Counted from the first letter of the stretch, positions 43,559 through 52,877 are shown. The stretch is DNA of 64,000 bases from Provencibacterium sp. (GCA_022792175.1 JAAWAN010000022.1:247938-311937), one strand, 5' to 3'. The notes: generated from the sequence alone by a model not told the origin. Program-made: numbers and translations.

Positions 43559-43957
43559 ATGGCTAAGGCTACTGCAAAGAAGACGACGCGCAAGCGCCGC
43601 GAACGCAAGAATATAGAGCGCGGCGCCGCGCATATCCAGTCTACTTTCAATAATACCATCGTCACCATCACCGATACACAGGGCAACGCGCTCTCGTGGG
43701 CCTCTTCGGGCGGGCTCGGCTTCCGCGGAAGCAGAAAGTCCACCCCCTTTGCCGCACAGACCGCTGCCGAAACGGCTGCCAAAGCGGCGATGGAGCATGG
43801 GCTTAAGACGGTGGAAGTGTTCGTCAAGGGCCCGGGCAGCGGGCGCGAGGCCGCTATCCGCGCACTGCAGGCCGCCGGGCTTGAGGTCAGCCTCATCCGC
43901 GACGTCACCCCGATTGCACACAACGGCTGCCGTCCTCCCAAGCGCCGTCGCGTATAA
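43559..43957 (+). CDS. rpsK: 30S ribosomal protein S11
   Basis: Platform protein near the mRNA exit. The 132 residues have [19 protein letters not shown] near residue 21, [20 protein letters not shown] and the terminal [20 protein letters not shown] signature. ATG after AAAGGAGGGATACGTTC. Confidence 0.98.
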   Translation: MAKATAKKTTRKRRERKNIERGAAHIQSTFNNTIVTITDTQGNALSWASSGGLGFRGSRKSTPFAAQTAAETAAKAAMEHGLKTVEVFVKGPGSGREAAIRALQAAGLEVSLIRDVTPIAHNGCRPPKRRRV

Positions 43958-44120
43958 CAGGGACGGAAGTTACCGTCAAGGCTGTGTTCTCCAAAGCCGG
44001 ATGACACGGCAAATGCGTAAACTGTGTACATCCCCTTCCCGCCAGAAGGCAGGCGGGGGCACGCCCGCGAAATAAAGAAGAATGCGCGGGCGCGAAAAAC
44101 AGGAAGGAGCAACGAATCAG

Positions 44121-44747
44121 ATGGCAAGATATACCGGTGCGGTCTGCCGCATGTGCCGCCGCGAGGGGCAGAAGCTGTTCTTGAAGGGCGAGCGCTGCTA
44201 TACCGACAAATGCGCTGTTACCCGCAGAGCATATGCGCCCGGCCAGCATGGCCAGGGCCGCAAGAAGACCAGTGAATATGGCCTGCAGCTGCGCGCCAAG
44301 CAGAAGGCCCGCCGTTTTTATGGCGTACTGGAGGGTCAGTTTGCCCACTATTTTGAAATTGCCGAACGCAAGCCGGGCATGACGGGCGAAAACCTGCTGC
44401 GGCTGCTCGAGTCGAGGCTGGATAATGTTATCTACCGTCTCGGGTTTGCTTCGAGCCGCAAAGAGGCCCGCCAGCTGGTGCTGCATGGCCACTATACCAT
44501 TAACGGCCGCCGGGTAAATATCCCCTCTTACCGGGTAAAGGCGGGCGATGTTGTCGCGGTTTGCCAGAAGAGCCTGTCGCTCGATAAAATCAAGGGCGTT
44601 GTAGAGGCCAATGGTTCCCGGCCTGTTCCGAAGTGGCTGGATGTAAACCGGGATAAGCTTGAGGCAAGGGTAATTGAGCTTCCGAACCGTGAGGATATCG
44701 ACCTTGACGTCGAAGAGTCCCTCATCGTCGAGCTGTACTCCAAGTAA
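44121..44747 (+). CDS. rpsD: 30S ribosomal protein S4, zinc form
   Basis: Assembly-initiating protein and decoding-fidelity factor. The 208 residues carry an N-terminal Cys4 site (Cys9, Cys12, Cys26, Cys31 in VCRMCRREG and [10 protein letters not shown]), [20 protein letters not shown], and the S4 domain [20 protein letters not shown] near residue 100. ATG 44121 follows CAGGAAGGAGCAACGAATCAG. A 163-bp gap separates it from rpsK, containing short GC palindromes (around 44083-44095); this could be a leader for S4 autoregulation, which I cannot confirm. Confidence 0.98.
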   Translation: MARYTGAVCRMCRREGQKLFLKGERCYTDKCAVTRRAYAPGQHGQGRKKTSEYGLQLRAKQKARRFYGVLEGQFAHYFEIAERKPGMTGENLLRLLESRLDNVIYRLGFASSRKEARQLVLHGHYTINGRRVNIPSYRVKAGDVVAVCQKSLSLDKIKGVVEANGSRPVPKWLDVNRDKLEARVIELPNREDIDLDVEESLIVELYSK

Positions 44748-44800
44748 GTCCTTGAACACTCAGCAAGGGAAGGCGCAAAATATAAGGAGGGACCCAGTAA

Positions 44801-45802
44801 ATGGTACGCATTATCGAACCCAAGATCGAGATGGTCGACCTCAAACCGGATGGAACCTATGGCAAGTTTGTGGTTGAACCGCTTGACCGCGGATTTGGTA
44901 CAACGCTCGGCAACAGTCTCAGACGCGTTTTGCTCTCCTCGCTTCCTGGTGTTGCGGTGACGTCCATCAAGATTGACGGTATCCAGCATGAATTTTCAAC
45001 GATACCGGGCGTGAAGGAGGACGTGACCGAAATCGTTCTCAATATCAAGGGCTTAACGGCAAAGCTGTACAGTGATATGCCGAAGATTGTTTATATCGAT
45101 GCACAGGGCGAATGCGAAGTAACGGCGGGTGACATCCAGTGCGATTCGGATGTGGAGATTCTCAATCCCAGCATGCACATTGCAACGCTCGGGGAGGGCG
45201 CTACCCTTTCGATGGAGATTGTCATCGATAAAGGGCAGGGCTATGTCTCGGCCGACCGGAACAAGCAGCTCTTAAAAGAGAAGATGCTCGGCGACAAGTC
45301 CATTCCGGACAGAAGCCAGATCGATAAAATGATTGTCGGGAAAATCTATACGGACAGCATCTATACCCCTGTCCTGAAGGTCAATTATACGGTTGAGAAC
45401 ACCCGTGTTGAGCAGATTACCGACTACGATAAACTGACGCTCGAAGTTTGGACGGATGGCACGATTTCCGCGAAGGAATCGGTCAGCCTCGCGGCCAAGA
45501 TCCTCAATAGACAGCTCAACCACTTTGTCGATCTGTCCGATGAGGTGGGAAGCACCGAAATCCTCGAAAAGAGCGAGGATAATATGAGCGAAAAGGTCCT
45601 TGAGATGACCATTGAAGAGCTTGACCTGTCGGTGCGCGCTTTCAATTGCTTAAAGCGTGCGGGTGTCAACACGGTCAACGATCTGATTAACAAATCGCCC
45701 GAGGAAATGATGAAGGTCCGCAACCTCGGGAAGAAGAGCCTGGAAGAGGTTATGAGCAAGCTGGAGTCGCTCGGCTTTAACCTCGCCAAGGAGGAAGAGT
45801 AA
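44801..45802 (+). CDS. rpoA: DNA-directed RNA polymerase subunit alpha
   Basis: RNA polymerase assembly platform. The 333 residues have the N-terminal dimerisation domain ([20 protein letters not shown] near residue 25, [18 protein letters not shown]) and the C-terminal domain that contacts UP elements and activators ([20 protein letters not shown] near 267, [13 protein letters not shown]). ATG after TAAGGAGGGACCCAGTAA. Confidence 0.98.
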   Translation: MVRIIEPKIEMVDLKPDGTYGKFVVEPLDRGFGTTLGNSLRRVLLSSLPGVAVTSIKIDGIQHEFSTIPGVKEDVTEIVLNIKGLTAKLYSDMPKIVYIDAQGECEVTAGDIQCDSDVEILNPSMHIATLGEGATLSMEIVIDKGQGYVSADRNKQLLKEKMLGDKSIPDRSQIDKMIVGKIYTDSIYTPVLKVNYTVENTRVEQITDYDKLTLEVWTDGTISAKESVSLAAKILNRQLNHFVDLSDEVGSTEILEKSEDNMSEKVLEMTIEELDLSVRAFNCLKRAGVNTVNDLINKSPEEMMKVRNLGKKSLEEVMSKLESLGFNLAKEEE

Positions 45803-45840
45803 GGACCACCCCTGAAAAAAGTGAAAAGGAGTGAATTTCG

Positions 45841-46182
45841 ATGCCGGGAACCAGGAAGCTCGGCCGGAGCAGCGACCACAGAAGAGCGATGCTCCGCGCG
45901 ATGGTGACCTATCTGCTCGAGAACGGCAAAATCGAGACGACCGTTACCCGCGCTAAGGAGGTCCGTGCGATGACCGAGAAGATGATTACAACGGCCAAGC
46001 AGGATAGCCTCCACTCCAAGCGCCAGGTATATTCCTTCATCACCAAGGAAGGCGTTGTGAAGAAGCTGTTTGATGAGATCGCCCCGAAATATAAGGAGCG
46101 CAGCGGCGGCTATACCCGTATCATCAAAATCGGTCCGCGCCGCGGCGATGCTGCCGAGATGGCGATTATTGAGCTTATCTGA
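45841..46182 (+). CDS. rplQ: 50S ribosomal protein L17
   Basis: The 113-residue tunnel-exit-side protein begins [18 protein letters not shown] and contains [32 protein letters not shown] helix, and the C-terminal [20 protein letters not shown]. Last gene of the ribosomal cluster, followed by a strong terminator. Confidence 0.98.
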   Translation: MPGTRKLGRSSDHRRAMLRAMVTYLLENGKIETTVTRAKEVRAMTEKMITTAKQDSLHSKRQVYSFITKEGVVKKLFDEIAPKYKERSGGYTRIIKIGPRRGDAAEMAIIELI

Positions 46183-46213
46183 AGCGGAATGCTTTAAACA
46201 CTGAGGTTTTATG

Positions 46214-46267
46214 AAAAGGCCCGCGGGATGTGCTGAAATGCGCATGCCGTGGGCCTTTTCTTTTTTT
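46214..46267 (+). terminator. terminator of the ribosomal supercluster
   Basis: Stem AAAAGGCCCGCGG / GCCGTGGGCCTTTT (one mismatch) with an 18-nt loop, followed by CTTTTTTTC. Confidence 0.88.
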
Positions 46268-46282
46268 CGTCCTGCGAAAATC

Positions 46283-46301
46283 GCAAGTGTTACACACTTG
46301 C
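46283..46301. repeat. short palindrome GCAAGTGT-TAC-ACACTTGC
   Basis: A perfect 8-bp inverted repeat with a 3-bp centre just past the ribosomal terminator and 46 bp before the next promoter. It may be a protein-binding site; there is no T-run. Confidence 0.45.
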
Positions 46302-46346
46302 CTTACTTTTCAATAATATGTTTCCTTGCAGAATCCACAAAAAGCA

Positions 46347-46398
46347 TTGACCGATTCGGTCATCTGTGCTATGATGCCGACAGTAAGCGAATCGGTCA
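46347..46398 (+). promoter_or_regulatory. promoter with TetR-style operators
   Basis: TTGACC (46347-46352), 17-bp spacer, TATGAT (46370-46375). The -35 lies within the 15-bp palindrome TGACCGATTCGGTCA (46348-46362), and a second site CGAATCGGTCA (46388-46398) covers the transcription start. Two such sites bracketing a promoter are typical of TetR-family repression. Confidence 0.75.
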
Positions 46399-46443
46399 TT
46401 ATCCATACTTTGAGATGAGCAAAAACATGAGGGAGGTGCTTAA

Positions 46444-46986
46444 ATGGAACAAGGACGAATTGTCATCATAACAGGGTCACCCGGAACAGGAAAAACTACA
46501 ACAGCATCCATGATTGCGCAGGCGTCTGGCTTAACAAAATCCGTACACCTGCATACTGATGATTTTTACCACTACCTTTGCAAAGGAGCAATTCCTCCCC
46601 ATATGCCAGGTTCAGAGGAGCAAAATCTAATTGTAATTGAAGCCTTTTTAGAGGCGGCAAAGCGTTTCGCCCGTGGCGGATACGATGTGATCGTGGATGG
46701 AATCATTGGCCCCTGGTTTTTAGACCCTTGGGAAAAAGCCGTACAGGAAAATTATGAAATACATTATTTCATATTGCGGGCCAGTAAGCAGGAAACCATA
46801 AACCGGGCTGTCACTCGCGCTAAATTAGATTTGGAACGCAATATTGAGTTGGTAGAAAGTATGTGGGAACAGTTTCAACATTTATGCCACTATGAGTGTT
46901 ATGTGCTTGATACAACGAAACGTTCTATTGAAGAAACTGTTTTGAACATAAAAGAAAAAGTCAGGGAAAAATCATATTTGCTTTAG
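46444..46986 (+). CDS. AAA_33/CPT-like P-loop kinase
   Basis: A 180-residue single-domain P-loop protein: Walker A GSPGTGKTT (residues 11-19), an acidic second-strand motif HTDDFYHYL near 39, VIVDGIIGPWF (Walker B-like) near 83, and a late VTRAKLDLER Arg-rich lid near 121. This pattern fits small-molecule kinases of the AAA_33/chloramphenicol-phosphotransferase-like group or shikimate/gluconate-like kinases. Drug inactivation is one possibility but is not shown. It is markedly AT-richer than the ribosomal genes next to it and is controlled by its own TetR-type operator promoter, both signs of acquisition. No TetR gene is adjacent. Start ATG behind GGGAGGTGCTTAA. Confidence 0.75.
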   Translation: MEQGRIVIITGSPGTGKTTTASMIAQASGLTKSVHLHTDDFYHYLCKGAIPPHMPGSEEQNLIVIEAFLEAAKRFARGGYDVIVDGIIGPWFLDPWEKAVQENYEIHYFILRASKQETINRAVTRAKLDLERNIELVESMWEQFQHLCHYECYVLDTTKRSIEETVLNIKEKVREKSYLL

Positions 46987-47031
46987 GAGCAGTAGTCTGC
47001 AAACATAAAAATACAAATTGTATAATAATAG

Positions 47032-47088
47032 AGCCCATAAAAGCGCAGGCCGCAAAGTGAATGCTGGCAGCTTGCGCTTTTATGGGCT
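47032..47088. terminator. bidirectional terminator between convergent genes
   Basis: A perfect 16-bp stem AGCCCATAAAAGCGCA / TGCGCTTTTATGGGCT with a 25-nt loop lies between the P-loop kinase (+) and the MATE exporter (-). The U-tracts are weak but the stem is long. Confidence 0.65.
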
Positions 47089-47107
47089 TATAGTGAGGGA
47101 GGGAGAT

Positions 47108-48463
47108 CTACAGAGTTACATCCTTTAACCAACGAAAGCGCAGGATACGCACCGTTGAGAAGATAACCTTTAAAAACTCATCGCTCTTGAGAACCAGATA
47201 AACCACCGGTGCCGGCCAGTGCAGCCAGAGACCGGTAAGAAAACCAAGCGGAACGGATACCAGCCACAAAAAGATAACATCCGCAAAGAAAACAAACTTT
47301 GCATCCCCGCCTGCGCGCAGAATGCCGACCATGCCGACATTGGCCAGCGCGATAAAAATACTGACCAATGCCCCCACCACAACCAGGTTATTATAAATAT
47401 CCACCGTTTCGGCAGAGAGGCCGCTGTAGAAGGAGCGCAGAACCGGCCCGAGCGCCAGCGTTAAAATGCAGGCGAACAGGCCGATAAGCAGGGCGATGAC
47501 ATAGAGCGTTACCGAGCGCTGTTTGGCTTTCTCATATTCGCCTGCCCCAATCGTATTTCCGACTATCGTCAGTGCCGCATTGCCGACACCAAAAATAAGC
47601 ACCGAAACAAACTGGCTGAGCACCGAGAAGATGCTGTTGGCCGCTACAAAGCTCGTGCCCATCCGGCCGATAACAATACCGACCATCGATGCTCCCAGCC
47701 CCCAGGTCAATTCATTGCCGATAACCGGAAGCGAGAGGGAGATGTATTTTTTATAAAGCTCGCGGTTATTCGGCAGCAGATCCCGCAAAGTGAAGTGGAC
47801 TTTATCCTCCTTCCAGAGCAGAAAGCCGATAGCAATGGCAAACTCGAACAGCCGGGCAACTGCGGTCGCTACTGCGCCACCCCGAATGCCCAGCGCCGGG
47901 GCACTGAAATGTCCGAAAATCAGCGTGTAGTTTAAAACTGTATTGACCACCAGCGATACCAGATACATAATGACCGAGATGCCCACCGTGCCAACCGAGC
48001 GCAGCATCATAATGGTCACGTTCGCCAGTGCATAAAGCGGATAGGAGAAGCCGATAATCCGCAGATACTGCGCACCATAGGCAATAACCTCCGGGTCGGT
48101 CGTAAAAATGGAGAGGAAGGCCTCTGGCATGCTCAGAGAGATAAGCAGGAAAACCAGGGAGACAACAAAGGTGATTTTATAGGTCATCGCCTGCACCCGG
48201 CGGATAATCTGCACATCCCCTTTGCCCCAGTATTGGGCAATCAGAACGTTGGCCCCTCCCGAAATACCAAAGCAGATAATCATCAGCAAAAACCAGAGCT
48301 GGTTGGCAATCGAGGTAGCAGAAAGCTGCACCTCACCCAGCTGGCCAATCATCAGCGTATCCATCATCGAGACCATAACGGTGATCAGATTCTGCAGCGC
48401 AATGGGGACGGCGATACGCAGAAGCTGCTTATAAAAGGATTTGTCGCGAACAAAAAGACGCAT
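47108..48463 (-). CDS. MATE-family efflux transporter
   Basis: A 451-residue multidrug and toxin extrusion protein with about twelve predicted membrane helices. Seen: IAVPIALQNLITVMVSMMDT near residue 17 followed by LMIGQLGEVQLSATSIANQ, the typical first-helix MATE signature, GISGGANVLIAQYWGKGD near 65, and the second-half repeat VIGNELTWGLGASMVG and GNTIGAGEYEKAKQRS near 300. It uses a Na+ or H+ gradient; the substrate is unknown. ATG 48463 follows GGAGGGCGACAGC at 7 bp; the open frame runs 99 codons further upstream but crosses the promoter and lacks a ribosome binding site. Confidence 0.92.
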   Translation of the reverse strand: MRLFVRDKSFYKQLLRIAVPIALQNLITVMVSMMDTLMIGQLGEVQLSATSIANQLWFLLMIICFGISGGANVLIAQYWGKGDVQIIRRVQAMTYKITFVVSLVFLLISLSMPEAFLSIFTTDPEVIAYGAQYLRIIGFSYPLYALANVTIMMLRSVGTVGISVIMYLVSLVVNTVLNYTLIFGHFSAPALGIRGGAVATAVARLFEFAIAIGFLLWKEDKVHFTLRDLLPNNRELYKKYISLSLPVIGNELTWGLGASMVGIVIGRMGTSFVAANSIFSVLSQFVSVLIFGVGNAALTIVGNTIGAGEYEKAKQRSVTLYVIALLIGLFACILTLALGPVLRSFYSGLSAETVDIYNNLVVVGALVSIFIALANVGMVGILRAGGDAKFVFFADVIFLWLVSVPLGFLTGLWLHWPAPVVYLVLKSDEFLKVIFSTVRILRFRWLKDVTL

Positions 48464-48515
48464 GCTGTCGCCCTCCAAAACGAAAAAAATAAGCTCTTTA
48501 AAAGCCGTACTTATT

Positions 48516-48544
48516 AGAATAGCATATATTGGAAAAAGATACAA
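48516..48544 (-). promoter_or_regulatory. sigma-A promoter for the MATE gene
   Basis: Minus strand TTGTAT, 17-bp spacer, TATTCT, 53 bp before the MATE start. Confidence 0.65.
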
Positions 48545-48727
48545 GTATTTGATAGAAAATTTATAAAAATTTTCTATAACCCCACCGGCGGCCGGAGAGT
48601 ATGGACATACCGGGTTAAAGCCTTGTGCATCCCCCCCTGTCAACAGGCGGCAGATAAATAAAGGGAAGAATAAACGAATCGCCTGGCTGCCGCTGTCCGG
48701 AAATTTAGGATATTTTGTAAAAGAGTA

Positions 48728-48755
48728 TTGACTTTTTTTGAACTGCTGATATAAT
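48728..48755 (+). promoter_or_regulatory. promoter of the sugar ABC operon leader or of a small RNA
   Basis: TTGACT, 16-bp spacer, TATAAT (48750-48755). The nearest gene begins about 350 bp further on, and a terminator-like hairpin (48929-48978) lies between. Confidence 0.65.
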
Positions 48756-48761
48756 ACCAAC

Positions 48762-48978
48762 TAGAAACCGACTTTTTACTGCCGGGTATTTGTTCAGGAA
48801 TACCAGATTAACCAGGCAGTTAGGCCGGTCAATTCAGGAAGTTTCCTTTTCCTCATTTTCTCGTTAGACTTAAAAATCAGATGGCTTTTCGTTAAATTTG
48901 TATTTGGCGAATCTGGAGTAAAAGAAAAAGCGGCTGCCGCAAGATATTGCAGCAACCGCTGGGGTTTCTGTTTTTTAT
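48762..48978 (+). ncRNA. candidate small RNA or attenuated leader before the ABC operon
   Basis: Between the promoter at 48728-48755 and the hairpin with T-tract at 48929-48978 there is no open frame with a ribosome binding site. The product would be an RNA of about 215 nt, either independent or the 5' leader of the solute-binding protein mRNA with conditional read-through. I recognise no known riboswitch class in it. Confidence 0.4.
48929..48978 (+). terminator. terminator or attenuator upstream of the ABC operon
   Basis: Stem AGCGGCTGCCGC / GCAGCAACCGCT (10 of 12 paired) followed by GGGGTTTCTGTTTTTTATTT. Confidence 0.6.
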
Positions 48979-49112
48979 TTTAAGAGATGCAAAAGCCCTG
49001 TTTTTCAGCTTTCGCCAAAATATTTATTCATTAAATACAAATTATGCGAAATTTTGAAGGGAAAATGGAGAACAAAGAAGGCGGGCTTCCTAAGGATTTT
49101 AAGGAGGATACA

Positions 49113-50786
49113 ATGATGGGCAAACGAATTCTTGCGTCCCTGCTTTCCATGGCAATGGTTGGCGCGGTGCTCGCCGGTTGCTCCGGGGGCGGGGAAACCG
49201 CTTCTTCCCAGGCGGGCAGCTCGGCCGCTCCGGCTTCTTCGGCTGCCGGCAGTGAGGCAACTCCGGCTGAGGGCGGCTTTGAGTTCACCGGTTATCCGAT
49301 GAACGCGCAGGACCAGACGATTACCTGGTATGGCGGCCCGAGTTACAATCCCAACGCCGCCTATGCTTCAGCGGAGGATTCCCCCTTCCACACCCTGCTG
49401 CAGGAGCAGCTCGGCGTCAACATCGAGTGGCAGTTCCCGACGGCAGGCACCGATGCGACCCAGGCATTTAACCTGATGATGGCGGGCGGCACCCTTCCGG
49501 ATGTTATCAACCATACCCTGATGAAGGATGCGGAGCGCTATATCACCGAGGGTACCATTTATGACCTCACCCCCTATATTCAGGAGCATGCACCCGCCTA
49601 CTATGCCTGGCTGCAGACCGACACCGCCTATGACAAGGCGATGAAGACCGACTCCGGCAAGTACTATGGCTTTGGCTTCTTCCGCGAGGACGGCGGCTGG
49701 AACGATACCTACCTGGGCCCGGTTGCCGATGCGGCTGCTCTTGAGGCGGTCGGCATCAAGGCGGATGAGGTCAAAACCATCTCCGACTGGGACAACATGC
49801 TCAAAGCCCTGAAGGACAGCGGCATGTCCACGCCTTTGAGCTTTGCGAAGAGCCGCATTGAGACCACCGGCATCTCCGGTGCATTCGGCGCTTACGGCCT
49901 TATCAAATACCAGCTGTTTATCGACGGCAACCAGAAGGTTCAGCTCGCGCATGTGCAGCCCGAGTATAAGAACTACCTCCAGAAACTCAATGAGTGGTAC
50001 CAGGCCGGCTATATCGATCAGGATTTCCTGAGCCTCGATGATACCGCCGCCCGCTCGAATGCCCAGAACCGCACGATGGCCGTTTCGATTACCTCGATGG
50101 GCCAGATTTCCAACTGGGAGCGCGATGCCGAGCAGAACAGCACCGGTGCCAAGTGGGTTGCCCTGAGCTATCCGAAGGGCGATGACGGTACCCTCTCGAT
50201 GGTCTTTGGCGGCTATGGTATCGGCGAGGTGGCCGGCACCATTTCCACCAACTGCCCGGAGGAGAAGATCCCGCTCGTTATGCGCGCTCTGGACTATGCC
50301 TACACGGATGAAGGCTTCCTTTACTGGAACTTCGGCAAAGAGGGCAACAGCTGGGAGTATGATGCGAACGGCGAAGTTCAGTATCTCCCGATTGTTACCG
50401 AGGATCCGAATGGCATCAATGATGCAATTGACAAGTTCGGTGGCTCCACCTGGAGCGGCAACTGCATCCAGGCGACCAAGCTTCTCTACCTCAAGAACAC
50501 CGAGACGGCTATCGCCTGCAACGATAAGTGGTTCTATGAGAACGAGCCTGTTACCGCTGCCTGGAAAATGCCGAACGGCCTGACCTATACCGAAGAAGAA
50601 AGCAACCGCCACACCGAGCTGCAGGGAGCTATCCAGACCTACATTGAAGAGCAGTCTGTCAAGTTTATGACCGGCGAGGAGAGCCTTGATAACTTCGACA
50701 ACTTTGTTGCCACCGTGGAAGGCATGGGCCTCGAAGAGATGCTCGCCATCGACCAGGCTGCTTATGATCGTTACCTCGCCCGTTAA
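49113..50786 (+). CDS. extracellular solute-binding lipoprotein (LplA/YtcQ type)
   Basis: Lipid-anchored substrate-capture protein of a carbohydrate ABC importer. The 557 residues start with a signal peptide and lipobox ending at Cys23 (GAVLAGC), then a Ser/Ala/Glu linker of about 30 residues. The body (QDQTITWYGGPSYNPN, LMMAGGTLPDVINH, DWDNMLKALKD) is that of the long family-1 binding proteins that pair with LplB/YtcP-type permeases and often import oligosaccharides of plant cell walls. ATG 49113 follows TTAAGGAGGATACA; an open frame begins earlier without a ribosome binding site. A strong intercistronic hairpin follows, probably raising its expression above the permeases. Confidence 0.92.
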   Translation: MMGKRILASLLSMAMVGAVLAGCSGGGETASSQAGSSAAPASSAAGSEATPAEGGFEFTGYPMNAQDQTITWYGGPSYNPNAAYASAEDSPFHTLLQEQLGVNIEWQFPTAGTDATQAFNLMMAGGTLPDVINHTLMKDAERYITEGTIYDLTPYIQEHAPAYYAWLQTDTAYDKAMKTDSGKYYGFGFFREDGGWNDTYLGPVADAAALEAVGIKADEVKTISDWDNMLKALKDSGMSTPLSFAKSRIETTGISGAFGAYGLIKYQLFIDGNQKVQLAHVQPEYKNYLQKLNEWYQAGYIDQDFLSLDDTAARSNAQNRTMAVSITSMGQISNWERDAEQNSTGAKWVALSYPKGDDGTLSMVFGGYGIGEVAGTISTNCPEEKIPLVMRALDYAYTDEGFLYWNFGKEGNSWEYDANGEVQYLPIVTEDPNGINDAIDKFGGSTWSGNCIQATKLLYLKNTETAIACNDKWFYENEPVTAAWKMPNGLTYTEEESNRHTELQGAIQTYIEEQSVKFMTGEESLDNFDNFVATVEGMGLEEMLAIDQAAYDRYLAR

Positions 50787-50850
50787 ACGGACGGAATGGA
50801 TTGCCGTGCCTGTTAAATAGCGTGCATCGGCATCCCAGCGCGAAGAATGG

Positions 50851-50888
50851 CGCAGGGCGGCTGAAAAGCCGCCCTGCGTTTTCTTTTC
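50851..50888 (+). terminator. intercistronic terminator within the ABC operon
   Basis: A perfect 12-bp stem CGCAGGGCGGCT, loop GAAA, complement, then TTTTCTTTT, between the binding-protein gene and the first permease. A stable tetraloop terminator here gives partial read-through and a binding protein : permease imbalance. Confidence 0.85.
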
Positions 50889-50937
50889 CTGCCGGTTATG
50901 GAGGAAACGGAAATACTACTGAAGGAGGGTTCTGCCC

Positions 50938-51891
50938 ATGACAGGTCAAGCGGTCAAGCCTTCGGCGCCCATCAATAAGCAAAGTTTTGGCTACCGGCTC
51001 AAGAAAGATTTTTACCGCAACAAATTCAAGTATCTGATTATTTTGCCTGTTCTTATTTATCTGGCCATTTTCTGCTATAAGCCGATGTATGGTCTGGTCA
51101 TTGCCTTTAAAGAATACCGTCCGAACCTGGGGATTGCAGGCAGCCCGTGGGTAGGCTTCAAGCAGTTCACCAACTTCTTTAAGGATCCTTATTTCTTCCG
51201 GCTGATCCGCAATACCTTTTCCATCAGCCTGCTTTCCCTTGTCTTCTGCTTCCCGGCCCCGATTATTCTGGCGCTGTTTATCAACGAAATCCGCAACAAC
51301 GTCTTCAAGCGGACGGTGCAGACCATCACCTACATGCCCTACTTCATTTCGATGGTCGTCGCCTGCTCGCTGGTAAAAACCTATACCCAGCAGAACGGCC
51401 TCGTTTCTCAGATAGTGATGGCCTTTGGCGGCGATGCCGTCAACTGGCTGAACAAAAGCCAGTATTTCTATCCGATCTATATCCTATCCGAGCTGTGGCA
51501 GACGGTGGGCTGGAATTCGATTATCTACCTCGCCGCGCTGACCGGCATTGATCAGGAGCAGTATGAGGCCGCGCGTATTGACGGCGCAAGCCGTATGCAG
51601 CAGCTGTGGAGCATCACCCTGCCGAACCTGGTGCCGACTATTATGATTCTTCTCATCCTGCGCATGGGCGGCATTCTGAACGTCGGTTTTGAGAAGATCA
51701 TCCTGCTTTACAACGAGGGCATTTATGATGTGGCGGACGTTATCTCTTCTTATGTCTACAGAAGAGGCATTATTAACGCCTCCTACAGCTATGGCGCTGC
51801 AATCGGCCTGTTTAATTCGGCGGTGAATATCGTCTTCCTGCTGGTTTCCAACTGGATCAGTACGCGATACACCGAATCCGGCCTGTTTTAG
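50938..51891 (+). CDS. carbohydrate ABC transporter permease, LplB type
   Basis: Membrane subunit of the importer, 317 residues with six predicted helices. Seen: IILPVLIYLAIFCYKPMYGL near residue 37, followed by FKEYRPNLGIAGSPWVGFKQF, the LplB-family hallmark; the EAA motif AARIDGASRMQQLWSITLPN near 215 contacts the ATPase; VGFEKIILLYNEGIYDVADV is typical of the family. ATG after GAAGGAGGGTTCTGCCC. 17 bp before the second permease. Confidence 0.94.
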   Translation: MTGQAVKPSAPINKQSFGYRLKKDFYRNKFKYLIILPVLIYLAIFCYKPMYGLVIAFKEYRPNLGIAGSPWVGFKQFTNFFKDPYFFRLIRNTFSISLLSLVFCFPAPIILALFINEIRNNVFKRTVQTITYMPYFISMVVACSLVKTYTQQNGLVSQIVMAFGGDAVNWLNKSQYFYPIYILSELWQTVGWNSIIYLAALTGIDQEQYEAARIDGASRMQQLWSITLPNLVPTIMILLILRMGGILNVGFEKIILLYNEGIYDVADVISSYVYRRGIINASYSYGAAIGLFNSAVNIVFLLVSNWISTRYTESGLF

Positions 51892-51908
51892 AAGGGAAGG
51901 GAAGCTTC

Positions 51909-52784
51909 ATGAAACGAACCAGATACGATTATATCATGGATACCGTTATTGCCGTCGTGATGCTTGCGCTGTGCTTTATAACATTATACCCAATGTATTA
52001 TGTTATTGTCGCCTCCTTCTCGAACAACCAGGCGCTACTGGCCACCCCCGGCGTTTTGTGGTATCCAAAGGGATTTAATGTCGGCGCTTATACGATGGCG
52101 TTTAAACACCCGCTGCTGATGAGCGGTTACAGGAACATTCTGTTTGTTCTTGTAGTTTCTCTGCCCATCAACATTCTGCTTACCCTGTGCTGCGGCTATT
52201 TCATGGCGTCGAAAAACATCATGTTTAAGGGCCCGATTGTGGCGCTGATCATGTTCACCATGTTCTTTAACGCCGGTATGATTCCGAACTACCTGAATGT
52301 TCGCTCCCTCGGACTGTATGACAGCCTGTGGGCACTGATTCTGCCGGGCGCGCTGAGCGTTTATAACTCGGTTATCTGCAAAACGGCGATTGAGGCGGTG
52401 CCGGACAGTCTCTCTGAATCGGCCTATATCGACGGGGCAAATGACCTTATCATCCTCTTCCGCATTATCTTCCCGCTGATTGTCCCGACGACGATGGTTC
52501 TTCTGCTCTACTATGGCATCGGCCACTGGAACGGATGGTTCAACGCATCCATTTACCTGCAGGATAACTACAAGCTGCCTATCCAGAACGTATTGCGCGC
52601 GGTGCTGATTGCGAACTCCAATATCCTCAACGCGGCCGCGGCGGAAAACGACAAGATGGACCAGTTTGCGGAGACGATTAAATATGCTGCCATCGTCATT
52701 TCGACGGTGCCGGTGCTGTGCATCTATCCGTTTATCCAGAAATATTTTGTCAAGGGCGTTATGATTGGCGCAGTCAAGGGCTGA
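51909..52784 (+). CDS. carbohydrate ABC transporter permease, YtcP type
   Basis: Second membrane subunit, 291 residues with six predicted helices. Seen: LALCFITLYPMYYVIVASFS near residue 19, the EAA loop SLSESAYIDGANDLIILFRI near 167, and the GIGHWNGWFNASIYLQD block near 200, all usual in the YtcP/LplC group. No ATPase gene is adjacent; such systems share a multitask MsiK-like ATPase encoded elsewhere. Operon ends at the hairpin 52818-52856. Confidence 0.94.
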   Translation: MKRTRYDYIMDTVIAVVMLALCFITLYPMYYVIVASFSNNQALLATPGVLWYPKGFNVGAYTMAFKHPLLMSGYRNILFVLVVSLPINILLTLCCGYFMASKNIMFKGPIVALIMFTMFFNAGMIPNYLNVRSLGLYDSLWALILPGALSVYNSVICKTAIEAVPDSLSESAYIDGANDLIILFRIIFPLIVPTTMVLLLYYGIGHWNGWFNASIYLQDNYKLPIQNVLRAVLIANSNILNAAAAENDKMDQFAETIKYAAIVISTVPVLCIYPFIQKYFVKGVMIGAVKG

Positions 52785-52817
52785 AGCGCCTGCGGACGGA
52801 TCGAAAATAAGAATAAA

Positions 52818-52856
52818 CACAGAGGCAAAACCCTATGGGTTTTGCCTCTGTGTTTT
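52818..52856. terminator. bidirectional terminator after the ABC operon
   Basis: A perfect 16-bp stem CACAGAGGCAAAACCC, loop TAT, complement, then TTTT; an A-run on the left also serves the minus-strand hydrolase that ends at 52878. Confidence 0.88.
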
Positions 52857-52877
52857 AAAGAGAGGGGAGAGCAGCGG

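Noticed and set aside
43958..44120. S4 autoregulatory leader before rpsD
   Set aside because: The gap is long enough and has GC palindromes, but I could not build a convincing pseudoknot-like fold by eye.
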